DNA of 64,000 bases from Desulforamulus ruminis DSM 2154 (GCF_000215085.1 NC_015589.1:1860001-1924000), one strand, 5' to 3'; positions 8,572-16,730 are shown, counted from the first letter of the stretch. The notes: generated from the sequence alone by a model not told the origin. Numbers and translations: made by a program.

Positions 8572-9933
8572 TTAAAGTTTAATTTTATATTTTTGGGCTC
8601 TATAAAGGAGTGCGGAACGGGTGATGCCCAGCAAATTGGAAGCTTTGGTTTGATTGCCATTGCTTTTTTCCAAGGCCTTTAACAGCAGTTCCTTTTCAAC
8701 TTCTTCAAAAGAAATGCCCTCATCAGGAAAATTCAAGATCAGTCCTTTAGAAGAAGCCTCTTTTTTCGGGTCATCGCTTTTTTGAATTTCCTTGGAAAGA
8801 TGATGTTCTTTAATTTCATTGCCCTGGGAAAGGATGACCGCCCGTTCAATTACATTTTGCAATTCGCGGATATTTCCGGGCCACTCATAAGCACACAGCA
8901 GACCCATGGCGCCGGGAGTAATTTGCGGTTCCCGGTTGGGATTAAATTTATTTAAAAAATGCAGTACCAGCAAAGGAATATCTTCAACCCTTTCCCTTAA
9001 GGGGGGAAGGTGAATGGGCAGGACATTTAAACGATAATATAAATCCTCCCGAAAGGTTCCCCTTTTGATGCAATCCACCGGGTCGCGGTTGGTGGCGGCA
9101 ATGACCCGGACATCCACTTTAATGCTCCCGGTGCCGCCCACCCTTTCAAAGGTCCTCTCCTGTAAAACCCGTAAGAGTTTCACTTGCATGGACAGGGGCA
9201 TCTCGGTCACCTCGTCCAGAAAAAGAGTTCCTTCATTGGCTAACTCAAAGCGACCCAGTTTGCGGGCCACCGCCCCGGTAAAAGCACCTTTTTCATGGCC
9301 AAACAACTCACTTTCCAGTAATGATTCAGGCAGGGCGGCGCAATTAATGGGCACAAAAGGCTTATCCCGCCGGGAACCGGACTGGTGAATGGACAAAGCG
9401 GTAACTTCTTTGCCGGTGCCGCTTTCGCCGGTTATCAAGACCGTGGCGCTGCTGTCCGCGACCTTTTCAATCAAGGCGCATACGTCTTGAATGGCTTGGC
9501 TGTTGCCGACAATCTGGCCGTATTTTTTATTCAGTTCTAAACGCAGAAAAGTCACTTCGCTTTGCAGATGGCTCACCATTAAGGCCTGCTTCACCACCAT
9601 TTTCAGCTCGTCCAGGTCGAAAGGCTTGGTGATGTAATCGGTGGCCCCGTGCTTCATGGCTTCAATGGCGGTGTCGATGGTGCCGTGGGCTGTAATCATA
9701 ATGACCGGAAGCTTGGGATAGAGGTCCTTGGCTGCGGTTAAAACCTCCAGACCGTCCATTTCCGGCATTTTTAAATCCAGGATTACCAGAGAGGGAACTT
9801 CATTGCGGATGACTTCTAGCCCCTCCTTGGACCGGGTGGCTGTCAGCACTTGATAACCTTCCTGACGCAGGCCTTTTTCCAGTGCCCAGCACATATGCTC
9901 CTCATCATCAATAATTAAAATCTTATTGCTCAT
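8572..9933 (-). CDS. NtrC-family sigma-54-dependent response regulator
   Basis: 453 residues with three domains. The receiver has acidic residues DDEE near the start and the phospho-acceptor Asp53 in LVILDLKMPEMDG. The AAA+ domain carries Walker A GESGTGKE (about 169-176) and the sigma-54 contact loop GAFTGA (about 216-221). A Fis-type HTH ends the protein (KASNLLGITRSALLYRAQKY). ATG 9933 is chosen because GGAAGG lies a suitable distance upstream; GTG 9942 overlaps that site. It overlaps the upstream kinase gene by 11 bases. Its likely target is the sigma-54 promoter at 11662-11677, the only one seen in the window. Confidence 0.95.
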   Translation of the reverse strand: MSNKILIIDDEEHMCWALEKGLRQEGYQVLTATRSKEGLEVIRNEVPSLVILDLKMPEMDGLEVLTAAKDLYPKLPVIMITAHGTIDTAIEAMKHGATDYITKPFDLDELKMVVKQALMVSHLQSEVTFLRLELNKKYGQIVGNSQAIQDVCALIEKVADSSATVLITGESGTGKEVTALSIHQSGSRRDKPFVPINCAALPESLLESELFGHEKGAFTGAVARKLGRFELANEGTLFLDEVTEMPLSMQVKLLRVLQERTFERVGGTGSIKVDVRVIAATNRDPVDCIKRGTFREDLYYRLNVLPIHLPPLRERVEDIPLLVLHFLNKFNPNREPQITPGAMGLLCAYEWPGNIRELQNVIERAVILSQGNEIKEHHLSKEIQKSDDPKKEASSKGLILNFPDEGISFEEVEKELLLKALEKSNGNQTKASNLLGITRSALLYRAQKYKIKL

Positions 9934-11461
9934 ACAAAACACTTCCTTCCCCTGGGGTGCATTTCGGCAGGCTTACATTAAAGATGGTTCCATTGGGAGA
10001 GGTTTGTACAACCCGAATGGTGCCCTGGTGCATGTGTATTATTTGATGGCTGATGGACAAGCCCAGGCCGGATCCGTCGTCCTTGGTGGTATAAAAGGGA
10101 TCGAAAATTCGCGGCAAATCCTTACTCTCAATGCCCTTTCCGGTATCCATAAAGTCTACCTGGACCGTACCGTTTTCAGCATAGGTTTTTATGGTTAATT
10201 TTCCTCCCTCGGGCATAGCCTGAATGGCATTTAACATTAAATTTACAAAAACTTGTTTGATCCGGTCCGCATCAATGGCTGCCAGCGGCAGTCCGCTAGA
10301 CAACTCTTTGACCAGCGTAATTTTGTTTTGTCTGAGCATGGGGGAGATAAAAGTAAGGACCGAATCCAACAAGGAGTTGAGATCTGTTGGATGGATGATC
10401 GGCTTACTTGGACGTCCAAAATCCAGTAACTCCTGGATGACTTTATTTCCCCGGTCAATCTGATCGCAAACCACGCTGGTGTATTCCCGAATACCCGGCA
10501 GTGCCTTGTATTCACCCTCCATGACCTGAACGGTGGCCTTGACAATGCCTAAAGGATTGCGAAGTTCATGGGCGATCCCGGTTACCAGACGACCTAAGGC
10601 CACCAAACGTTCAGAACGCAGCAGCTCTTCTTCCAGTCTTTTCTTTTCCTTTAAATGATCCGCCATGTTGTTGATGGCCTGAACCACTTCCCCCATTTCT
10701 CCCGGCATGGACGGCAGCCGTTGAGAGATGTCCTCTTCCATTCCCAGCAACCCTTTTTTGATTACACTCACCTCGGCAGCCAGATTATGGATCACATAAA
10801 GGGCTGCCAGCAATCCAAAAATGAGCCCGAACAAAGTGAGGTATCTGGCCACTAAACTGAATTGCCTGCTTTGGGCAAAGACCGGGTGTACTTGTTCGTC
10901 CGCCCAGGCGATAGCAATAAGTTTATCATTGTTCATAACCGGGATGAGATATTCAAAGGTTTGATCTCCCAAGGAACCGGTAATGCGGGATAAAGGTTCT
11001 TTGGTGGCGGATACGGCCGTTAAACCGGAGGAAGCTTCGTTAAAAATACGTCTTTCACGGGCTTCAATTTCCTCCTGGGAAAAGGGACGGTAGCGGTGTA
11101 AAAAACCATGAACAAAAATATCATGGGTTTTTGGAATATAGAGACCCAGACGAACGCCAGGATTTGCCTCCGCCAAAGGTTTAGCCGTAATTTCAAAGGC
11201 GCTGCTGAGCATGGCCACTCCCGCCGGGGAAGTAAGGAGCGTGTCTTTTTGCGGATGCTCATTCAGAAAATCATGCAGACCGTTTACCGTGGCTTTGACG
11301 ATGGTTCCCAGGCGTTCTTCCTTGGTCTTTAATAACATTTCATCCTTGGTGCCCACGAAAAAAATGTCGTAGATCATGACCAGGATGGGAATCAACATAA
11401 TGACGGATATGGTAATGGTAATTTGGGTAGCAAAGGACCTATTTCGTAAGATTTTTAGCAA
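9923..11461 (-). CDS. Membrane sensor histidine kinase of the NtrB/AtoS type
   Basis: About 512 residues from TTG 11461, chosen because AAGGGGG lies about 6 bases upstream; longer in-frame starts give an unlikely Cys-rich leader. It has TM1 (about 13-36), an extracytoplasmic sensor region (about 37-205), TM2 (about 207-225), HAMP, a HisKA box with His298 in GIAHELRNPLG, and an HATPase domain with NLMLNAIQAMPEGG and DTGKGIESKDLPRIFDPFYTTK. It phosphorylates the partner regulator encoded by the overlapping downstream gene. The ligand cannot be read from the sequence; the SulP gene in the facing operon suggests an anion or related metabolite, which is only inference. Confidence 0.93.
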   Translation of the reverse strand: MLKILRNRSFATQITITISVIMLIPILVMIYDIFFVGTKDEMLLKTKEERLGTIVKATVNGLHDFLNEHPQKDTLLTSPAGVAMLSSAFEITAKPLAEANPGVRLGLYIPKTHDIFVHGFLHRYRPFSQEEIEARERRIFNEASSGLTAVSATKEPLSRITGSLGDQTFEYLIPVMNNDKLIAIAWADEQVHPVFAQSRQFSLVARYLTLFGLIFGLLAALYVIHNLAAEVSVIKKGLLGMEEDISQRLPSMPGEMGEVVQAINNMADHLKEKKRLEEELLRSERLVALGRLVTGIAHELRNPLGIVKATVQVMEGEYKALPGIREYTSVVCDQIDRGNKVIQELLDFGRPSKPIIHPTDLNSLLDSVLTFISPMLRQNKITLVKELSSGLPLAAIDADRIKQVFVNLMLNAIQAMPEGGKLTIKTYAENGTVQVDFMDTGKGIESKDLPRIFDPFYTTKDDGSGLGLSISHQIIHMHQGTIRVVQTSPNGTIFNVSLPKCTPGEGSVLYEQ

Positions 11462-11484
11462 AGGGGATCCCCCTTTCTGATAAA

Positions 11485-11500
11485 TGCTTGTTAACAAGCA
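11485..11500. promoter_or_regulatory. Perfect 16-bp palindrome upstream of the kinase gene
   Basis: TGCTTGTTAACAAGCA is fully self-complementary and lies between the kinase start and the sigma-54 promoter. A related, looser dyad, TTGCTT-N5-AAGCAA, lies about 107 bp away at 11591-11607. Both are candidate binding sites for the NtrC-like regulator. Confidence 0.5.
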
Positions 11501-11514
11501 AAAAGAATTACAAG

Positions 11515-11632
11515 TGTACAAAAACATACAAAACCTTTGGATAAGGTTGTTTCTGTTAAAAAGGGAGGGTCAAGGAGTAATAAAAAAATATTGCTTCTCT
11601 TAAGCAAAGCAAAAGGTGTTTAAAAACGTACA
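11515..11632. promoter_or_regulatory. Candidate upstream activating sites (GTACAAAA-type dyads)
   Basis: TGTACAAAAACATACA (11515-11530) and TGTTTAAAAACGTACA (11617-11632) have TGT/ACA ends, and their centres are 102 bp apart, close to ten helical turns. They sit about 140 and 40 bp upstream of the -24 element. Enhancer sites for NtrC-type activators are usually paired dyads at about this range. The regulator's true site is not known. Confidence 0.45.
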
Positions 11633-11661
11633 AAAATATTTGCTCTATAGCTATTTATTAT

Positions 11662-11677
11662 TGGCACGAGCCTTGCA
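11662..11677 (+). promoter_or_regulatory. Sigma-54 (-24/-12) promoter
   Basis: TGGCAC (11662-11667), five bases, then TTGCA (11673-11677) matches the sigma-54 consensus exactly, with GG and GC 10 bases apart. It reads toward the CBS-domain gene and leaves a leader of about 185 bases. The NtrC-type activator gene on the other strand supports it strongly. Confidence 0.92.
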
Positions 11678-11780
11678 TAATGTAATGACAAAATGAAAAG
11701 ACAAAATTCACAATATGCATGACAAAACTACCTTAATTATAACATATCACTTTTAAAGCTTTAAAGTAGAGGGCGGGAAT

Positions 11781-11830
11781 GTTTGTAAAAAAATTTACAA
11801 ACAAAATTTTACACCGCTTTTTGTACAAAA
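11781..11830. promoter_or_regulatory. Inverted repeats in the leader of the CBS gene
   Basis: GTTTGTAAA (11781-11789) and TTTACAAAC (11794-11802) form a perfect 9-bp inverted repeat. TTTTGTACAAAA (11819-11830) is a perfect 12-bp palindrome sharing GTACAAAA with the sites upstream of the promoter. They may be operator sites or an RNA hairpin. Confidence 0.4.
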
Positions 11831-11871
11831 TCAAACAGGTATTGCTGCGGATACAGGAGGGTGAGTCCTGC

Positions 11872-12366
11872 ATGCCGGGTTGTATGGAAAAGAAGGTTAA
11901 GGACATTATGCTCCCAATACAGGACTATGCCACGGTATTTTTAGAAAATACCCTGCGGGATGCCGTGTTTGTTCTTAAAAATACATTCTATGCCGGTTGT
12001 GCGGAAGGATCCCAGGCACACCGATCTGTTTTGGTATTTAACAGTAAAAAAAAACTTGTGGGAACTTTAGGCTTTAAAGAGGTTATGCATTTGCTGCGGT
12101 TATCCAAGGAAATGCCTAAAAACCGGGATGAACTTTTTATCTCTTTGTGTATCAGTCAATCGGGCAAAAAGGTTAAGGATGTTATGGCACCCATTGGGAG
12201 CGAATTTGTAAATGCTGAAGACAGTGTTTTGGATGCTGCTCATCTTTTAATCCATTCGGGCTTGGATTTAATACCGGTTTTGGAGAAAGGGAATGTCGTC
12301 GGTATGATCCGCTCGGCAGAGATATTTAAGGAAGTTAGTCAATTGCTTGAGGAAAACACCTTTTAA
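11872..12366 (+). CDS. CBS-domain pair protein
   Basis: 164 residues from ATG 11872, 11 bases after AGGAGG; an in-frame extension to 11779 would translate the inverted repeats and is rejected. Two CBS motifs are visible: KVKDIMLPIQDYATVFLENT...VGTLGFKEVM and KVKDVMAPIGSEFVNAEDSVLDAAHLLIHSGLDLIPVLEKGNVVGMI. CBS pairs (Bateman modules) usually bind adenosyl ligands such as AMP, ATP or SAM. It is the first gene behind the sigma-54 promoter and sits 15 bases before the next gene. Its partner is unknown; the SulP transporter or the HTH protein downstream are candidates. Confidence 0.85.
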   Translation: MPGCMEKKVKDIMLPIQDYATVFLENTLRDAVFVLKNTFYAGCAEGSQAHRSVLVFNSKKKLVGTLGFKEVMHLLRLSKEMPKNRDELFISLCISQSGKKVKDVMAPIGSEFVNAEDSVLDAAHLLIHSGLDLIPVLEKGNVVGMIRSAEIFKEVSQLLEENTF

Positions 12367-12381
12367 GGGGTGGGAGACCTG

Positions 12382-12702
12382 TTGAATTTTGAAATGCTGA
12401 AACATTATTTTACTGCTTCCCTGGATTCCGAAAAGATGAATGAATATTGGCGCAATGCACAAACAGCCAGTGAATTGGCGGATACTTATCCACATTTGAA
12501 TAAAGAGCTAGTTATCTACTGTACTTTTTTGCTGCCCTTGGTCAAGCAAGGGATAATAAACATTCATAATCCCCGTGATGTAATGGATTTGTTTACTGAA
12601 GCAAATTGGGAGCAGGGTCTGCAGGTATATCATGCGCTGATCCATTCCCAGGGGGCCTTTGCTACCGGTGAAGCTAGGGTTGCTCAGCATTTTTGGCAAT
12701 AA
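12382..12702 (+). CDS. Hypothetical protein (106 aa) in the sigma-54 operon
   Basis: TTG 12382 is preferred because GGTGGGAG lies about 6 bases upstream; GTG 12370 is in frame but too near its own site. The product is mostly helical, beginning MNFEMLKHYFTASLDSEKM, with Trp and Tyr residues spread along it and no membrane segment or Cys cluster. I do not recognise a family. Close packing between the CBS gene and the HTH gene suggests it belongs to the same regulatory unit. Confidence 0.75.
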   Translation: MNFEMLKHYFTASLDSEKMNEYWRNAQTASELADTYPHLNKELVIYCTFLLPLVKQGIINIHNPRDVMDLFTEANWEQGLQVYHALIHSQGAFATGEARVAQHFWQ

Positions 12703-12720
12703 AACAAACATGTCAGTGGG

Positions 12721-13521
12721 GTGGTGACTGTGGAAAAAAAGTATTTTAAGAAGATCAAACATAATCATTCCCGGAACTTAAAAGTGGTGTTGAGAGAGCT
12801 GCGTCGATGCAGCGAACAAGGGGGGGCGTCCCTGGAGTATTTGGCACAAAAATGCGGAGTCAGCACCCGGCAGATTTATCGCTATTTAAATGAATTACAG
12901 GCCATGGGTTTTGAAATATTGAGATCGTCGAACCTGCCTCCCGGGGAACGCGGCGGTTATACCGTAAGGGAACCGGAAAACGCTAAAAACGGGCCGGAGT
13001 TTGGTTTAATGTCGATTTTGGTTGAATTAAATCAATATAAAAATGAACTCCAGGCAGCCAAGGTGTTTATTAAAGAATGGCTTTTACGAGTCTGGTTAAG
13101 CCAGTTGGGGATTGTTCTTCCTTTAACACAGCCCATCATTTTTTATGATCTTAACGATGCCGTCCATGTGAGTCGGCAGACCATGGTATTTTCGGATTCA
13201 GCCGAGGAACTGGTAGAGGATGTGAAATTAAAGGTATCACCTAAAGTTGTAACCAGTGTATCCAGGGCGTTCATGCCCGAAATGGTTTCCAAACAAAGAT
13301 ATTCTGATGGAAGCTATATTATCAACTTAAAAACAAAACGTCCGGCGGAATTAAGCGGGTTGCTGGTGCAGTGGGGTCATGATGTGGAAATATTGGAACC
13401 CGGCTGGTTGCAGCACCGGTTAATTGAAAACTGCAAGGCCATTTTGTTTGCCCACCGGCAAAGGAAAATTGCCAAAACAAGTCTGTATTCTCCGGAAGAT
13501 AAAATGCTATTTAGTTATTAA
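12721..13521 (+). CDS. HTH-domain protein with unassigned C-terminal region
   Basis: 266 residues (263 if GTG 12730 is used, which has better spacing to GGGGTGGTG). The N-terminus (about 20-75) is a DeoR/HTH_11-like winged helix: LEYLAQKCGVSTRQIYRYLNELQAMGFEI. The rest (about 90-265) lacks a recognisable WYL or sugar-binding domain. It is 18 bases after the 106-aa gene. It probably regulates its own operon or the sulP gene 218 bases downstream. The class of N-terminal domain is fairly sure, the function is inferred. Confidence 0.85.
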   Translation: MVTVEKKYFKKIKHNHSRNLKVVLRELRRCSEQGGASLEYLAQKCGVSTRQIYRYLNELQAMGFEILRSSNLPPGERGGYTVREPENAKNGPEFGLMSILVELNQYKNELQAAKVFIKEWLLRVWLSQLGIVLPLTQPIIFYDLNDAVHVSRQTMVFSDSAEELVEDVKLKVSPKVVTSVSRAFMPEMVSKQRYSDGSYIINLKTKRPAELSGLLVQWGHDVEILEPGWLQHRLIENCKAILFAHRQRKIAKTSLYSPEDKMLFSY

Positions 13522-13739
13522 TCTGAAACGGGGAAGAGGAGGGAGCGTGGGAATAAGTTGAGGGCGGAAGAATCCCTTGACTCTTGAGAGACTATGAGCA
13601 GCTAGTCATTCTATTAACGAAAGAAAAAGTGCCTTGTTTTTTTAAAGATATAAATGCAAACTTTCACAATCCATTCCTAAACAGCAACAGGATTACAGCA
13701 CCTTGTGGGTTACAAAAATTCGGTTTGGGGGCTAAATTT

Positions 13740-15476
13740 ATGAATATCCTTAAATTTATACCTATTTTGGACACCTTGCGTCATTATAACAAAAGTGACT
13801 TTAAGTTTGATCTTACCGCCGCTTTAACCGTTGCGGTGGTGGCCCTGCCGCAAACCATGGCTTACGCCATGATTGCAGGAGTTCACCCGGCTTACGGGTT
13901 GTATTCGGGGATTGTGCTGACCATCCTGGCGTCCTCCTTTGGCAGTTCCAACCAGCTTGCCACCGGTCCCACCAACGCCATCTGTTTGTTAATTGCCGCT
14001 TACATGGTTCCTTTTGTGGGTCAGGACAACTTCTTTGCCAATTTGTTTTTACTGACCTTTATGGTGGGGGCAATTCAATTTGCCATGGGCGTATTTAGGC
14101 TGGGTTCCCTTGTGAATTATGTATCTCACGCAGTGATTGTGGGTTTTACAGCCGGAGCCGGTATCATCATTGCCATGGGACAGCTCAATAATTTGCTGGG
14201 CGTTAAACTTCCCGGCGGCCACCTTTCCAGCATTGATAAAGTGGTCATTTGTTTTCAGAGTCTGGACAAAATGAATTATACCGCCTTTGGTATAGGCCTC
14301 TTTACCATCGCAGTGATTATTTTATGCAAAAAGATTAGCAAAAATATTCCCGGGGCCTTGTTGGGAGTTGTTTTTTCGGTTATTTTAGTGGTAGCTCTTG
14401 ATTTGGAAAAATATGGGGTGAAAATTGTAGGTGAAATACCCAAGGCCATCCCTCCCCTGAGCATGCCGAACTTTAGCCTCTCGGCGGTATCGGACTTATC
14501 TGCCGGGGCGCTGGTGATCGCCATTATCGGTCTGGTGGAGGCTGTTTCCATATCCAAGGCCATTGCTTCCCAGACCCAGCAAAAAATTAATCCCAATCAG
14601 GAGTTTATTGGTCAGGGTATAGCCAACATGGGCGGCTCCTTTTTTAGCTGTATCGCGGGCTCCGGTTCCTTTACCCGCTCCGCCATTACCTTTCAGAACG
14701 GCGGCAGAACCAGACTGACCGGAGTCCTGGTTGGATTCATTATCCTGATCGTATTATTCTTCTTTGCGCCCTATGCCAAGTATATTCCCAATGCCAGCCT
14801 GGCCGGCGTGATCATGGTGGTTGCCTATTCCATGATTGATAAGAAGGCCATGGTTAAGGTGCTGAAGACCAACCGAAATGACGCGGTTGTTTTATTGGTC
14901 ACCATGCTTACCACCATCTTTGCCCCGGAACTGGAGTACGCCATCTATGCCGGCGTGGCCCTCTCCCTGCTGTTATACTTAAAGGACTCCGGGGTGGCCA
15001 GTGTTCGAACCCTGGCTCCTATACAAGCCAGTGATGGAAGATTTGTGGAGCGGGAAATTAATGGAGAGAAAAATACAGCGGAAGCCCAATCCATCTCGAT
15101 TATCCAGTTGGAAGGAAATCTTTATTTTGGATCTGCCTCAGACCTGGAGAAAAAGCTGAGTGAGGCGTACAATGATTCCAAAGTATATCTTATTCGCTTC
15201 AAAGGAGGGGCGATCATCGATATTACCGCCCTGGAAGTGATCGAATCCTTTATCAACCGGGCCATGGGCGATGGGAGAAGAATCATCCTTTCAGGAGTTA
15301 CCCCCAAGCTTCATAAAATGCTGGATAAGATGCATATTATTCATCATGTTGGTGAAGAAAACATTTTCATGGAGGACGACGAGGTCTTTGCATCCTCCGG
15401 TAAAGCCCTGGATGAAGCCAGCTCTTTTGTGAGAAAGATCAGTTATAATGTTCAGGAGAAAGCCGTTCAGATATAA
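13740..15476 (+). CDS. SulP family anion transporter with STAS domain
   Basis: 578 residues from ATG 13740, with GGGGG 8 bases upstream. An in-frame extension to 13584 has no ribosome site and non-conserved content. The SulP signature region ALTVAVVALPQTMAYAMIAGVHPAYGLYSG starts near residue 32, followed by about 12-14 membrane segments. The C-terminal STAS domain (about 440-550) includes IRFKGGAIIDITALEVIESF. SulP proteins carry sulfate, bicarbonate or other anions; the substrate cannot be told here. It lies in line with the sigma-54 operon, but 218 bases separate it from the HTH gene and no clear promoter was seen in that gap. Confidence 0.93.
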   Translation: MNILKFIPILDTLRHYNKSDFKFDLTAALTVAVVALPQTMAYAMIAGVHPAYGLYSGIVLTILASSFGSSNQLATGPTNAICLLIAAYMVPFVGQDNFFANLFLLTFMVGAIQFAMGVFRLGSLVNYVSHAVIVGFTAGAGIIIAMGQLNNLLGVKLPGGHLSSIDKVVICFQSLDKMNYTAFGIGLFTIAVIILCKKISKNIPGALLGVVFSVILVVALDLEKYGVKIVGEIPKAIPPLSMPNFSLSAVSDLSAGALVIAIIGLVEAVSISKAIASQTQQKINPNQEFIGQGIANMGGSFFSCIAGSGSFTRSAITFQNGGRTRLTGVLVGFIILIVLFFFAPYAKYIPNASLAGVIMVVAYSMIDKKAMVKVLKTNRNDAVVLLVTMLTTIFAPELEYAIYAGVALSLLLYLKDSGVASVRTLAPIQASDGRFVEREINGEKNTAEAQSISIIQLEGNLYFGSASDLEKKLSEAYNDSKVYLIRFKGGAIIDITALEVIESFINRAMGDGRRIILSGVTPKLHKMLDKMHIIHHVGEENIFMEDDEVFASSGKALDEASSFVRKISYNVQEKAVQI

Positions 15477-15562
15477 AAATTAAATATAATAGAACGTACT
15501 AATTAAGTCAAGTTCAGATTTTTTTTTACAGGTTTTATTAAAAAAATGAAAAAGTATTTTAT

Positions 15563-15590
15563 AAAGCAGCTCCATGGGGGCTGCTTTTTT
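15563..15590 (+). terminator. Intrinsic terminator after sulP
   Basis: AAAGCAGC (15563-15570) pairs with GCTGCTTT (15580-15587) and is followed by a T run. It closes the sulP transcription unit. Confidence 0.8.
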
Positions 15591-15607
15591 ATACGATTAT
15601 TCAAAAA

Positions 15608-15676
15608 TATAAGCTGTAGGGATGAAATTTCGCCAGGGGAACAGCCAAAATTTTCTCAGGCAAAGGGATAAAAAGA
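15608..15676 (+). ncRNA. Weak glycine-riboswitch-like segment
   Basis: The stretch TTTTCTCAGGCAAAGGGAT (around 15650-15668) resembles the conserved 3' part of glycine aptamers (CUCUCAGGCAAAAGGAC), and GCCAGGGGAACAGCC before it loosely resembles their central core. The 5' pairing half is poor and no glycine gene follows, so it is at best a degenerate or unusual aptamer. Confidence 0.2.
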
Positions 15677-15839
15677 TTTTTTAGAGTAGTGTATAATTGG
15701 CAGATAAAGCATGTGACTGAAAGAAAAATAGAGATAAGTCCCAAAAATTGCTTCTTATGGCGTTGTACAAAATATTTATTAAAAGTTATCTTAAGAAAAA
15801 ATAAAAGTACCTTCTTTTTAAAGACTTGTGAATTATTTC

Positions 15840-15934
15840 TGTTATGGCGGACAGGGTGCGAAGCGATGGCTTGGCATTGGGTAGGCCAGCATTTTTTACG
15901 GATGTTTCATCCGTTTCCTAATGCTGGTTTTTTT
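15840..15934 (+). promoter_or_regulatory. Structured leader ending in an intrinsic terminator
   Basis: CCAGCATT (15886-15893) pairs with AATGCTGG (15920-15927), enclosing a second hairpin ACGGATG/CATCCGT, and seven T residues follow. TTGGCATT (15871-15878) could pair with the same AATGCTGG using three wobble pairs, an arrangement like an antiterminator. The G-rich sequence before it (15845-15885) matches no riboswitch class I know. The next gene starts at 16054. Confidence 0.45.
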
Positions 15935-16053
15935 GTTTTACTAAATTTATATTCTTTAAGGTAGTATAAGTACAACCGGAATTGGTCTGAATCAAAGGTA
16001 GCTTAAGTGAATGATGATGTTATTTATTTGGTAATTTTGAGAGGGGGAAAAGG

Positions 16054-16336
16054 AATGGTCGGAGGAGCGAAGTGTGGAAAATGCGTGTATAAAGAACAGT
16101 GTGATATTCGCCATCATCTTAATGAAATTATAAAAACAGCCATTGAAAAAGCGGAAAGTTATGTTAAAGAGTTAGCCCCCAGGGAAATTGATTATATGAT
16201 TGTTACCGATATCTCGGTTATCCCTACCCGGTGTGAAAGATTCCGCTGTATTGAGGAAAGTCCGGAAAAAGACCTGGGCCGTAATGAGGAAAGCTTATTT
16301 ATTCTGGGCCGCAGGCTGGCTCCCACAGCAATATAA
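16054..16336 (+). CDS. Small Cys-motif hypothetical protein (93 aa)
   Basis: ATG 16054 follows GAGGGGG with suitable spacing; an upstream in-frame ATG at 16007 lacks a site. The N-terminus carries CGKCVYKEQC, a possible metal or Fe-S binding cluster, with two more Cys in TRCERFRCIE. The middle is helical (HHLNEIIKTAIEKAESYVKEL). I do not recognise the family. It lies downstream of the terminator-ended leader at 15840-15934, which may control it. Confidence 0.7.
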
Positions 16337-16345
16337 GATTTACGT

Positions 16346-16370
16346 AAAGAGAGTGTGCAAAGCTCTTTTT
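16346..16370 (+). terminator. Weak intrinsic terminator
   Basis: AAAGAG (16346-16351) pairs with CTCTTT (16363-16368) and is followed by T residues. The short stem makes it uncertain; it ends the 16054 gene just before repeat copy 2. Confidence 0.4.
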
Positions 16371-16380
16371 AATAGCGCCC

Positions 16381-16524
16381 AAGAACAGGCAGATAACACA
16401 AACAATCAATGGAACACGAATTTAACGGATTATACGGATTTGCGCGGATTTGAAATAAAGATTAAAAGATCCGCGTGAATCCGTGAAATCCGTATAATCC
16501 GTGTTCTATTATTTTTATTTTTGG
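16381..16524 (+). repeat. Palindromic dispersed repeat, copy 2
   Basis: It starts AAGAACAGGCAGATAAC and ends GTGTTCTATTATTTTTATTT, the same ends as copy 1 at 6438-6567. The core inverted repeat is longer: GGATTATACGGATTT...GCGCGGAT against ATCCGCGTGAATCCGTG...GTATAATCC, with the same AAATAAAGATTAA-like loop. The stems differ in sequence between copies while pairing is kept, which suggests selection for structure or parallel origin from one family. Confidence 0.85.
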
Positions 16525-16730
16525 CTGCAGTAAAAAGAATATCAAAACGGTGGAAACGAGAGCAGTAAAACCATTATGAAAGAATAAGTGCAAAAAATCA
16601 CTAAATCAACTTAAAATGACCCTGTACATTAATTTTTTGTTTTATTACATTAGTACCACAATGACAGAGAGATTTGTCAACAGATACGGCTTTGGTTTGT
16701 CACAAAAAGTGTAAAGGGGGCTGTTTGAAG

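Noticed and set aside
13584-13739. N-terminal extension of the SulP protein
   Set aside because: It lacks a ribosome site and any SulP-like residues; ATG 13740 has a good site and starts right before the conserved region.
15000-15020. tRNA T-arm-like GTTCGAACCC
   Set aside because: It lies within the SulP coding region and no cloverleaf can be built; the same holds for the similar string at about 56349 in ylxR.
15865-15890. Second sigma-54 promoter (TGGCAT with GG and GC 10 bases apart)
   Set aside because: The -12 half is AGGC rather than TTGC, and a terminator follows within a few bases.
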